19,981 nt of DNA, taken from the NCBI GenBank assembly GCA_937944035.1, contig CALDZQ010000242.1:1-19981 (forward strand), in the 5' to 3' direction. Shown here piece by piece: positions 1-7,371 of this stretch. Each line of letters starts with the position of its first letter. The first letter of the stretch is position 1. Source of the stretch: an uncultured Neomegalonema sp. GTDB lineage: Bacteria; Pseudomonadota; Alphaproteobacteria; Rhodobacterales; Rhodobacteraceae. A program made the translations under genes and the position numbers. The notes below the pieces were generated by a model. The model did no database searches. It saw only the letters and a list, made by a program, of their open reading frames with translations, and was not told where the DNA came from.

Positions 1-253
1 TGAAACATCGCATCGGCTCCCTGTTACAGGACCATATTTGCGCCACCCCGCGCAGCATTTCTTGATCCGCCGCGACAGAAGTGTCGTTCTTGGAGGAGAT
101 GTGGGGCTGGGAACATATCACTGAATAGTTGGTCAAAAACGTCTGAGTTTTGGCTATTTGAATGTGAGCCTGTTTCGATTTCCGTTGGTGTGATCGCAGA
201 TTTCCTCAATTTAACATTGCGCTTGGCCATGGGGCCGTCCAATCATTCGCCGC
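1..253. other. Intergenic region, possible small ORF only
   Basis: No convincing gene is visible before position 254. The minus strand carries an open frame of 68 codons from an ATG at 230 to a TAA at 24-26. It has only a weak Shine-Dalgarno-like GGA and its product is Ser/Asn/Arg-rich with no motif I recognise, so I do not call it a gene. The TGA at 1-3 could be the end of a gene lying to the left, which cannot be judged from this window. The sequence TTGGTCAAAAACG at 129-141 recurs at 1215-1227 on the other side of the next gene. Confidence 0.4.
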
Positions 254-1159
254 ATGTTTGACAAGATTCCCGCTGCCGTAATTGATTTTGTTCGCGGAAC
301 ATTTGCGACCGCGAATGACAAGGTTTCGCGCACTCTCACAGTTCATCCGTCGATGCATGAGGAGTCTCTAGATCACTTACTTATTGCTGAGCTGACAGCG
401 ACGCCGCCGACATTTTTTTCGAATGATCAGGCGGCCGTTGGGATAGAAACCCACTGGCTAGGCGGAAGAAGGATGTACGGCCGTTGGGAGATAGCCGACA
501 TCGCATTGTTTATCATCTTGAGAATATCCGGGAAGCTTGAGGCCCGCAAAACCGCGCTGATCCAAACCAAACGATTATACTCAAAAGAGATACCAACCTC
601 AGAGCTTGAGGAGATGGATTATCAGATAGGTATAGGAAGGATTGCAGATAAAACGGATCAAATATTTCCGTTGTCTGTACAAAGAGCCTTCAGTTTTGAT
701 GACAGTTGTGTATTTGGGGCTATGACTTCCGGATCACCGCAAGTGCAACGGATCGAAGCCTACATTCAGGAAAAAAACATTCCTGTTTATTATGGCCTTT
801 ATTGCCCTGTAGCTGTGCCATATTCAGGTTTTTATCCCACAACAGCGGGTAGCGACAACGTTCCGAAGAACGACTTAGGCTGCCGTATTCAGTCGTCTAT
901 AGACACCCACGCAGCGCTCGGGAAGGTGACTGCAGGAAAAGCTCCCACACTTTCAGAGCTTAGAATTGACCTGTCACCTACTGCGCAACGGCCATACGGC
1001 TGGAGCCTTCAAGAGTTTGTCGCAGATGAAGTGCTTCGGTGCCGAGAAGGTCGATTGTTTGACGGCTCGGCCGATCAAAACCTCCAGTCTCTTTTCTATG
1101 AGCGCTCCGCTCCGATATCTGCTGCAATCTCAATAACCATTGACATTCAGGGCGACTGA
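254..1159 (+). CDS. Uncharacterised protein, possible PD-(D/E)XK-like nuclease domain
   Basis: A 301-residue protein that I cannot assign to a named family. Residues 35-110 hold a pattern like the PD-(D/E)XK nuclease core. Acidic residues sit in a predicted helix (HEESLDHLLIAEL, 35-47). A strand follows with Glu79 and Asp82 (WEIADIALFIIL). About 20 residues later comes a strand ending in Gln104-Thr-Lys106 (ALIQTKRLYS). An Asp strand followed by a Gln/Glu-x-Lys strand is typical of Mrr-like and related nucleases, so DNA cleavage or a defence role is possible but unproven. The start is the first ATG after an in-frame TAA at 212-214; no clear Shine-Dalgarno precedes it. No signal peptide or membrane segment is evident. 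Base composition is more AT-rich than the operon to the right and rarer codons (ATA, TTA) occur, which suggests acquisition by transfer. It has no co-directional partner in the window. Confidence 0.7.
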   Translation: MFDKIPAAVIDFVRGTFATANDKVSRTLTVHPSMHEESLDHLLIAELTATPPTFFSNDQAAVGIETHWLGGRRMYGRWEIADIALFIILRISGKLEARKTALIQTKRLYSKEIPTSELEEMDYQIGIGRIADKTDQIFPLSVQRAFSFDDSCVFGAMTSGSPQVQRIEAYIQEKNIPVYYGLYCPVAVPYSGFYPTTAGSDNVPKNDLGCRIQSSIDTHAALGKVTAGKAPTLSELRIDLSPTAQRPYGWSLQEFVADEVLRCREGRLFDGSADQNLQSLFYERSAPISAAISITIDIQGD

Positions 1160-1352
1160 TTAAGACCTACGGCTCAACTCCACTGAGCAACCAAAAACCC
1201 CCTTCCATAACCCCTTGGTCAAAAACGGTGGTTTTTGATGCTATGCACTGCCCCACGGAAACGCCTGCGTTTCAGAGCGTCAAAAACCCCCGCCGGAACC
1301 ACTTAAGTTTTGACAGGTTCTCGCTCCCCGATCAGCATCCCTTCCCCCCCAC
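1160..1352. repeat. Non-coding region with clustered small palindromes
   Basis: This 193-base gap lies between the convergent ends of the orphan gene and the gamma-glutamyltransferase gene. It contains a perfect 8-base inverted repeat TCAAAAAC/GTTTTTGA with a GGTG loop (1219-1238), a 7-base repeat GAAACGC/GCGTTTC (1258-1273), and an imperfect GTCAAAAAC/GTTTTGAC pair (1279-1287 and 1307-1314). The hairpins could end transcription from both sides, or they could be a REP-like element. None has a classic GC stem followed by a T-run. No open frame here looks real. Confidence 0.45.
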
Positions 1353-2981
1353 TCAATACCCGATCGCACATCCGTCCTTGCGCGGGTCGGAACCTCCGAT
1401 CAGGCAGCCCGTCTCAGGATCAATCATAATGATCTGCCCGCCGCCAATCGCCACCTCCGGCACGCGCGCGTCATGACCCAGCATTCCGAGGCGATCCAGC
1501 GTGGATTGCGTATAACCGCGCTCCACATCCAGCACGCCTTTGTCATAGAAGCTGCGCGCCCCGTCCATCGCCTCCTGCGGGTCCATGCCGAAATCAACCA
1601 GATTGCTCAGAACCCGCGCATGGCCGTTGGACTGATACGCCCCGCCCATCACACCAAGGCCCGCCCACGGCTTGCCATCCTTGGCCAGTATCGCCGGGAT
1701 AATCGTGTGCATCGGGCGCTTGCCGCCCTTCAACTCGTTCGGGTGCCCTTCCTCCAGCGAGAATGCCGCCCCCCGACACTGGAAGTTGATCCCGTAGCGC
1801 GACGACGCCTGCAAACTGCCGAACGCGTGGAAGATCGAGTAGATCAGCGACACAACCGTCCGGTCCTTATCGACCACGGTGATATAAATCGTGTCCTTGT
1901 GCTGCGCCCCGCCCGTGCCCATCGACGGGCCAAGCGCGTGCAGTTCCGCCACATCATCCAGCAAATCGGGCCGCGCCGCCATCGGATCAATCCGGTCCCG
2001 CAGCGCGTTCACCGTGGCCTCGGACAGCATATGCGCCAGCCGCTCCGCCGACCCCGGCGTATCGGCATCCGCGATCAGCCTGTTACGCGCGTCATAGGCA
2101 AGCCGCGCCGCCTCCGCCTCAATATGCGCCCGCTCCGGTCCGAACGGGTCAAGCGCGGCAATGTCGAAGCCTTCAAGAATTTTCGCCATCAAAATCGCCG
2201 TCGCCCCTTGGCCGTTCGGCGGCAACTCGATCAACTCAACACCGCGATACATGCCGGAAATCGGCGTGACATAGGTGCAGGACGTGGCCGAGAAATCTTC
2301 TAACGTGTGTTTTCCGCCCAGCGCCTGTAGCGACCCGACCATGTCTTCCGCAACCGGACCGCTATAGAAGCCCGCCCGTCCTTCGCGCGCGATTATCTCC
2401 AACGCGTCGGCTTGCGCGGGATAGGCGACCATCTCACCGGCTTTGGGCGCGCGGCCCCCGACCAGAAAATGCTTCGCCATATCACCCTTCAGCGATGCCG
2501 CGTTCTGCGCCCAGTCCCACGCGACGCGGGGCGCAACCGGATGGCCATTCCGCGCAATCTCAATCGCCGGGGCAAGCGCCCGATCCCAGCCGAATGTACC
2601 GTGATCGCGCAGCATCGTGTCAAACGCATCCATCGCACCGGGCACAGTCACCGCCCCGTGGCTGTCCTGCGGGATGTCGCTCAGACCATCCGCGCGCAGC
2701 ATTGCCGCATCAAGCCCCGCCGGTGCGCGCCCCGACCCGTTCAAACCCACGGGCCGCGCCTCGCCGTCTTTCCAGATCAGCGCAAACGCGTCGCCGCCAA
2801 TGCCTGTCATTGCCGGTTCCAGCAAGCCCAGCGTTAGCGCAGCGGTCACGGCTGCATCCACCGCATTGCCGCCGTCACGCAGGCACTTAACCGCACACTC
2901 CGCCGCAAGCGGATGGGAGGTGGCGCACATCGCATTGCGCGCGTGAACGGTGGAGCGCCCTGGTAATTGAAAATCGCGCAT
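1353..2981 (-). CDS. ggt: Gamma-glutamyltransferase family protein
   Basis: An N-terminal nucleophile hydrolase of 542 residues. The family cleaves or transfers the gamma-glutamyl group of glutathione and related amides after cutting its own chain. Visible landmarks are the N-terminal GGNAVDAAVTAALTL (38-52) and GIGGDAF (60-66), the likely catalytic threonine Thr364 in KDTIYITVVD, the glycine pair in GVMGGAYQ (443-450) and the C-terminal SDPRKDG (531-537). The self-cleavage site would therefore lie just before Thr364, giving large and small subunits. There is no signal peptide, so it is probably cytoplasmic, unlike the periplasmic E. coli enzyme. This branch includes enzymes acting on other acyl amides, so the substrate is uncertain. 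The ATG at 2981 is supported by GGAGAG about 5 bases upstream. It is the last gene of the leftward operon, 40 bases after plsC. Confidence 0.9.
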   Translation of the reverse strand: MRDFQLPGRSTVHARNAMCATSHPLAAECAVKCLRDGGNAVDAAVTAALTLGLLEPAMTGIGGDAFALIWKDGEARPVGLNGSGRAPAGLDAAMLRADGLSDIPQDSHGAVTVPGAMDAFDTMLRDHGTFGWDRALAPAIEIARNGHPVAPRVAWDWAQNAASLKGDMAKHFLVGGRAPKAGEMVAYPAQADALEIIAREGRAGFYSGPVAEDMVGSLQALGGKHTLEDFSATSCTYVTPISGMYRGVELIELPPNGQGATAILMAKILEGFDIAALDPFGPERAHIEAEAARLAYDARNRLIADADTPGSAERLAHMLSEATVNALRDRIDPMAARPDLLDDVAELHALGPSMGTGGAQHKDTIYITVVDKDRTVVSLIYSIFHAFGSLQASSRYGINFQCRGAAFSLEEGHPNELKGGKRPMHTIIPAILAKDGKPWAGLGVMGGAYQSNGHARVLSNLVDFGMDPQEAMDGARSFYDKGVLDVERGYTQSTLDRLGMLGHDARVPEVAIGGGQIIMIDPETGCLIGGSDPRKDGCAIGY

Positions 2982-3021
2982 GTCGCTCTCCGTCTAAAAC
3001 ATCAGCCATCAGCATTAGCCG

Positions 3022-3807
3022 CTAAGATCGCACGTTCCAAGCGCTGCCTTGTTTTTCATAATCAAACGTCAGCGTTTCAAGCCGCTCAGGCTCCGCGTGT
3101 TCTTTAATCATAGCGTTCGATGCGGTTTCGATCCGCTCTTCCAGCAGTGCCATAAACGCCGCTTTCGGCAGTCCGGGCGGTATAGGCTCCAGAAACGCCA
3201 TCGCACAGGCGGACGGATATTTTTTCCAATCCCGCCTCGGCCATGCCAGCCCAAGACTGAGCGCCACGGGCGTTGCGGGCACATTAAGCTCTTTATAGAT
3301 ATGCCAAACCCCGCCCCGATACCGCAGCTTGCGCCCCGGCAGCATCAGCGTCCCTTCAGGATAGATCAGAACGGGCCGCCCTTCGGCATGAACCCGCCTT
3401 GCGCCCTCCAACACCTCAGGCAGTTGATTACGGGCCTTGTCCTCGACGGAGACCTTTATATGGCCCAGCTTGCGGACAATACCTCCGACCAGCGGATAAT
3501 TATCCAACTCCCGCATCGCGATGGCGCCATAGTCGGGAAAAATCGACCCCGTCAGTGCAATATCCAACTCGCTCTGATGCTTGCTGACCAAAAGAGCAGG
3601 GCGGTTTGCCCCCGTCACATGCTCCAGCCCGCGAATTTCGATCTTGGCTCCCAGCACACAGCGCGTCAGCCAGACGGTTGCCATGCACCACTTATGGAAC
3701 AGCCACCGTATCGCCCGCGTCCCGCCGAGCGCACTCACCGGAACCGACAGCGCTGCCATGACAAGCGTGGTCGTGTAAAAGCACAGATTGAACAGCAGCC
3801 CCCGCAC
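3022..3807 (-). CDS. plsC: 1-acyl-sn-glycerol-3-phosphate acyltransferase (lysophospholipid acyltransferase)
   Basis: A membrane-associated acyltransferase of 261 residues that would add the second fatty acid to lysophosphatidic acid, forming phosphatidic acid for phospholipid synthesis. A hydrophobic N-terminal segment (about 5-27) should anchor it in the inner membrane. The catalytic HX4D motif is HQSELD (His77, Asp82), and the substrate-binding motif YPEGT is at 149-153, followed by a basic stretch. Length fits the PlsC family. The start is a GTG at 3807 that directly follows the TAA of the HPr gene with no spacer, so translation is probably coupled; no strong Shine-Dalgarno is visible. 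The exact acyl acceptor cannot be read from sequence, and a related lyso-lipid acyltransferase remains possible. Confidence 0.88.
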   Translation of the reverse strand: MRGLLFNLCFYTTTLVMAALSVPVSALGGTRAIRWLFHKWCMATVWLTRCVLGAKIEIRGLEHVTGANRPALLVSKHQSELDIALTGSIFPDYGAIAMRELDNYPLVGGIVRKLGHIKVSVEDKARNQLPEVLEGARRVHAEGRPVLIYPEGTLMLPGRKLRYRGGVWHIYKELNVPATPVALSLGLAWPRRDWKKYPSACAMAFLEPIPPGLPKAAFMALLEERIETASNAMIKEHAEPERLETLTFDYEKQGSAWNVRS

Positions 3808-4086
3808 TTACGATTTCTCGCCGAAACGGTTGCCGATCAAGGCTTCCAGAGCGTCCAGATATTCGGTCGCATCATCACCCTCGGCGATTGCCGTAATGCG
3901 CGATCCCTTTGAGGCGACAAGGCCAAGCAGATCCATCAAAGACCGTGGATCAGCCCATTCGCCGTTAAAACGGATTTCGGCATCTGCACTAAAGCGTTCC
4001 GACAACTCGACAACTTTTGCCGAGGCGCGTGCGTGCAGGCCCAGATCGTTGATAATCTCGATGTCGCGGGTCTGGCTTTCAGCCAT
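3808..4086 (-). CDS. ptsH: HPr family phosphocarrier protein
   Basis: A 92-residue HPr, the small cytoplasmic phosphocarrier of phosphotransferase systems. The phospho-accepting histidine is His18 in GLHARAS, equivalent to His15 of E. coli HPr. The serine targeted by HPr kinase in other bacteria is kept as Ser49 in RSLMDLLGL. I chose the ATG at 4086, which gives the normal HPr length; an upstream in-frame start would add an atypical basic N-terminus. Its first 8 bases overlap the end of the EIIA gene. With no sugar-specific permease nearby, it most likely belongs to a regulatory PTS, taking phosphate from an EI encoded elsewhere and passing it to the EIIA encoded just before it. Confidence 0.93.
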   Translation of the reverse strand: MAESQTRDIEIINDLGLHARASAKVVELSERFSADAEIRFNGEWADPRSLMDLLGLVASKGSRITAIAEGDDATEYLDALEALIGNRFGEKS

Positions 4087-4507
4087 CAGACACCCCCTTT
4101 TGTGACGGTTCTTGGGGTGAAAGCTCGATAACAAATTTGCGCCCGCAGTCGACGCCTTTTTTTGTAACATGCGTCAGACTGCTGCGCTCCCTCGCCTTCG
4201 CTATGGTTACGAGCATCGGCAAGTTCACACCGGACAGCGCGCGCACATCCTCGGCGCAAATGGCCCGTGATGCCAGATTTGAGGGTGTGCCCCCGATCAT
4301 ATCAGTCAAAATCAATACGCCTGTCGTGTTGGGCGCTTTGGTCAGGTCGGCAATCGCCGCATCAATCTCAAGACGCTTTTGCGTGATCGAGTCACTCGCG
4401 TTGACCGACACGTTAACCAGATGCTCCTGTGGTCCCAGAACATGTTCGAGAGCGGAGGATAATTCCCTTCCGATATTCCCATGCGTAACCAACAACAGCC
4501 CAATCAT
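4079..4507 (-). CDS. PTS system mannose/fructose-type EIIA component
   Basis: A soluble EIIA domain of the mannose family (142 residues) that accepts phosphate from HPr. The active-site histidine is His9 in LLLVTHGNIG, and the family motif TDMIGGTPSN lies at 68-77. There are no IIB, IIC or IID domains here or nearby, which points to a regulatory rather than a sugar-import role, as described for the EIIA-Man proteins of other alphaproteobacteria. I chose the ATG at 4507, which shares one base with the rapZ stop (TGATG) and suggests translational coupling; a GTG one codon upstream (4510) is also possible. The gene overlaps HPr by 8 bases at its 3' end. Confidence 0.9.
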   Translation of the reverse strand: MIGLLLVTHGNIGRELSSALEHVLGPQEHLVNVSVNASDSITQKRLEIDAAIADLTKAPNTTGVLILTDMIGGTPSNLASRAICAEDVRALSGVNLPMLVTIAKARERSSLTHVTKKGVDCGRKFVIELSPQEPSQKGVSDG

Positions 4508-5433
4508 CACAACGCCTCAGCTAAAACCGTTGGTTTGGCTATTGTCGATAGTGCCTTGCGAAGATCGCGATGGCGCACTGCCGGTTTGTAGCCAAGGCTG
4601 CGAAGAAACGCGCCAAGGCGTTCCGCCACCACGACAGAGCGGTGTTTGCCGCCCGTACAGCCGATTGCAATGGTCAAATAGCTTTTGCCCTCTTCCGCAT
4701 AGAGAGGCGTAACCTGACCGACCAGAGTGCATAAGCTGTTGAATACAGTAGAGAACCCCTCGCTTGTACTCACAAAGCTATCGACCTCCTGATCCAACCC
4801 GGTCGAGCTGCGTAATTCCGGGTTCCAGTAAGGGTTGGTCAAAAAGCGCACGTCGAAAAGAATATCCGCTTCACGCGGCGCGCCGCGCTTGAACCCGAAC
4901 GAAACGACAGAGATAGACAAGCTGTCGCCTGTTTCCTCTGAAAACAATTCCTGCATTTCACGCCGCAATTCGGTCAATGACAGATCGCTGGTATCGACCG
5001 TGATGTCGGCTTGCTCTTTAAGCGGGACGATCACCGAGCGCTCAAGTGCAAGAGCGGTTTCAACAGTCTCGCCGCCCGCCATCGGATGCCTGCGCCGCGT
5101 CTCGGTAAAGCGCCGCAACAGGGTTTCGTTGGTGCAATCGAGGTAAACCAGCGTCAGCTTCACGTCGGCGCGTTCGCGCAGCGCAGAAATCGTGTTAGCC
5201 AGTCGTTCCGTTGAAAATCCGTTTGTGCGCTCATCAACACCGATGGCCACACGAACATCACGGTGGCCGGACGCGGCAAAGTCATCCATGATCGCGTCGA
5301 TAAGCTTGATTGGCGGATTGTCGACGGTCTCGAATCCGCAATCAGCCAATGCGCCGAGCGCAGATGTTTTGCCCGCGCCGGATAGTCCGGTCACAAGTAT
5401 CAACCGCATTGTCTCGCCCGAAGCACCGCTCAT
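4507..5433 (-). CDS. rapZ: RapZ/YvcJ family nucleotide-binding protein (RNase adapter type)
   Basis: A P-loop protein of about 308 residues of the RapZ/YvcJ family, which binds ATP/GTP. In E. coli RapZ brings RNase E to the sRNA GlmZ to control glucosamine-6-phosphate synthase. That pathway need not exist here, so only the family is certain. The Walker A motif GLSGAGKT is at 16-23, followed by a DNPP segment where DNLP is usual. The C-terminal signature IGCTGGKHRS is at about 257-266 and is intact. I used the first ATG (5433); GTG 5439 and ATG 5409 are alternatives, none with a strong Shine-Dalgarno. A 165-base gap separates it from chvG, so it may have its own promoter. Downstream it is coupled to the EIIA gene. 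Confidence 0.9.
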   Translation of the reverse strand: MSGASGETMRLILVTGLSGAGKTSALGALADCGFETVDNPPIKLIDAIMDDFAASGHRDVRVAIGVDERTNGFSTERLANTISALRERADVKLTLVYLDCTNETLLRRFTETRRRHPMAGGETVETALALERSVIVPLKEQADITVDTSDLSLTELRREMQELFSEETGDSLSISVVSFGFKRGAPREADILFDVRFLTNPYWNPELRSSTGLDQEVDSFVSTSEGFSTVFNSLCTLVGQVTPLYAEEGKSYLTIAIGCTGGKHRSVVVAERLGAFLRSLGYKPAVRHRDLRKALSTIAKPTVLAEAL

Positions 5434-5439
5434 CAACAC

Positions 5440-5604
5440 CCGCCCGCTTTAACCAATTACCTAAACTCCGCTTCATAACCCTAAATGGAAGGACCGTCAG
5501 TTTTTGCAAGTTATGAATGTGCCGAAATCCGAATTAGAAACATATCGGTATTGTGGTGCGAATTAAGTTTTGTTTCCACCCTAAAAATACGGGAAGGGTT
5601 AATA
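5440..5604. other. AT-rich gap between chvG and rapZ, no hprK
   Basis: These 165 bases are markedly more AT-rich than the flanking genes and hold no open frame with a P-loop or any HPr kinase feature. In related alphaproteobacteria a short hprK normally occupies this place. A weak promoter for rapZ could lie here, since the minus strand has a TTGCAA followed 17 bases later by ATTTAG, but the match is poor. Confidence 0.5.
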
Positions 5605-7371
5605 CTAAGAGATCGGGAGGCGTACCACAAAGCGTGCGCCGGCGGGGGTGGAATCGTTGCCGTCGGAAGCGATATTCTCGGCATGGATCGACCCGCCATG
5701 CGCATCGACGATCTGCTTCGAGATCGAGAGTCCGAGGCCGGAATGACGGCCGAAAGCTTCCGATTCAGGGCGTTCAGTGTAAAAACGCTCGAATATGTTT
5801 TCAAGATTGTCGACCGGCACACCCGGTCCCTGATCTTCAACCGTAACAACCGCCGCGCCCATATCATCGCGTCTGGCGGCCACGATTAAAGTGCCGCCCT
5901 CAGGGCTGAACGAGATACCATTCGCGATCAGATTGCTCAACACCTGCGCGATACGACTCTCCAGACCTTGAATGACCAAGGGTGCTGCGGGTGTGTCAGC
6001 AATCAGCTGCACATCTCGGTCGGCGGCATTTATCGACAGGATGTCGACGGTGGTTTCGATCAGCCTGCTGATGTCGAACGGCTTACGTTCCTCGCGCACC
6101 AACTCGGCATCCAGCCTTGAGGCGTTTGAGATGTCCGTCACCAGCCTATCCAGCCGGTCAACGTCCTCACGGATCACTTGAAACAGTCTGTCGCGGGACT
6201 CCGGTGTTTTTGCATAATCCAACGTCTCAACCGCCGAGCGCAGCGAACTGAGCGGATTCTTGATTTCATGCGCCACATCCGCCGCGAAAGATTCAATCGC
6301 GTCGATCCGTCCATACAAAGCGTTGGTCATGCGCCGCATCGCGCCCGAAAGATGGCCGATTTCGTCTGAACGGCTGGTCAGATCGGGAATTTCAACCCGC
6401 TTCCCGACCATCATCTGCGCCTCGTTCAGCCGCGCGGCTTCGGCGGCGTTTGCCAGGCGGCGCAGCGGGCGGGCGATGCCGTTGGCGAGGACGAAGGCCA
6501 ACAAGATCGACACCAATCCCGCGAGAATAAAAACGCGCAAAATCTCGATCCGGCCCGCTCGAATAACGCGATCAATGTCGCCGCCCTCCGTTGAGAGAAC
6601 CAAAACCCCCATGACGACTTTCAATCGCCGTAACGGTACAGCGACGGAGACGATCAGTTCGCCCTCACTGTTGGCGCGCAGCGCGGAGGCGTTTTTGCCC
6701 CGCTGCGCCTTATAGATTTCTTCGTCCGTCGAGATGCCCGCACTTGGGGTTTCGATATAAAGGGGAAGGTTTCGTTTTTGCAGGTAACGCGCGGCTTTGC
6801 TGTAGAGTTCTTCAATCCAACCAAGCAATCCGCTGGCCCCGAAAAGCGGGGGGAGTCGTCGCGTTTCTACATCGCTTTGCGCCGCTCCAAAACTGCGGGT
6901 GTCGCCCAAAAGACGACCGCTTATATAAAGTTGCGCACGCTGTCCGGTTTGCAGCGTCAACTGGCGCAATACATTGTTGGCAGAGCGTGTTTCGATCTGT
7001 GTCTCGCCCGGTCCGGAAGTGGCGATTTCGGCAATCGCTGTTGCAATGATCTGTGCCTGCGTCTCCAGTGATTCAACGCGCACGTTGATAAGCTCGTCCC
7101 GTAATTGGTTCAGGTACAAAACTGTCGTGACGAGGATAATCAGGCCGGCCAGGTTGATTGCAACAATCCGCCGTGACAGCGACCGCATCGGACTGGTGAT
7201 GAACCGTCTCATATCCGCTATGACGGATGTGTCGGGCGCATAGTCGCGATGTGATGCCTCACTCCCATAGTCCTGTGCGACCACTAAGGGCCGCACGTCG
7301 CGAACGTCGTCTGCTGCTGATAAAAGCGGCGGAGCGTTATCAGCTTTCGGTGTATCTGTAGCCGACGCCAT
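5605..7371 (-). CDS. chvG: Sensor histidine kinase ChvG (ExoS/BvrS type)
   Basis: A membrane-bound histidine kinase of 588 residues that should phosphorylate ChvI. In rhizobia and Brucella this pair senses acid or envelope stress. Order of parts: a cytoplasmic N-terminal tail, a first membrane span near 68-88, a periplasmic sensor region to about 275, a second span near 277-297, HAMP to about 350, the phospho-accepting His368 in DVAHEIKNPLSSLRS, then the ATPase domain with N-box LSNLIANGISFSP (478-490), DQGPGV (513-518) and GLGLSI (545-550). The N-box has Ala where Asp is frequent (NLIDN), with the following Asn kept. I chose the ATG at 7371, which overlaps chvI by 32 bases; an upstream ATG at 7401 lacks a Shine-Dalgarno. 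Confidence 0.92.
   Translation of the reverse strand: MASATDTPKADNAPPLLSAADDVRDVRPLVVAQDYGSEASHRDYAPDTSVIADMRRFITSPMRSLSRRIVAINLAGLIILVTTVLYLNQLRDELINVRVESLETQAQIIATAIAEIATSGPGETQIETRSANNVLRQLTLQTGQRAQLYISGRLLGDTRSFGAAQSDVETRRLPPLFGASGLLGWIEELYSKAARYLQKRNLPLYIETPSAGISTDEEIYKAQRGKNASALRANSEGELIVSVAVPLRRLKVVMGVLVLSTEGGDIDRVIRAGRIEILRVFILAGLVSILLAFVLANGIARPLRRLANAAEAARLNEAQMMVGKRVEIPDLTSRSDEIGHLSGAMRRMTNALYGRIDAIESFAADVAHEIKNPLSSLRSAVETLDYAKTPESRDRLFQVIREDVDRLDRLVTDISNASRLDAELVREERKPFDISRLIETTVDILSINAADRDVQLIADTPAAPLVIQGLESRIAQVLSNLIANGISFSPEGGTLIVAARRDDMGAAVVTVEDQGPGVPVDNLENIFERFYTERPESEAFGRHSGLGLSISKQIVDAHGGSIHAENIASDGNDSTPAGARFVVRLPIS

Noticed and set aside
24..230. 68-codon minus-strand open frame divergent from the orphan gene
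   Set aside because: Weak ribosome site, low-complexity Ser/Asn/Arg-rich product and no recognisable motif; a chance frame is as likely.
1473..2303. 276-codon plus-strand open frame opposite ggt
   Set aside because: Arg/His/Pro-rich product typical of the antisense of a GC-rich gene; the gamma-glutamyltransferase on the other strand explains the region.
3049..3912. 287-codon plus-strand open frame across plsC and HPr
   Set aside because: Antisense shadow of two well-recognised genes, with biased composition and no domain.
5511..5867. Minus-strand frame running into the chvG-rapZ gap, considered as an hprK remnant
   Set aside because: It is a Ser/Arg-rich out-of-frame shadow of chvG with no P-loop or HPr kinase signature.
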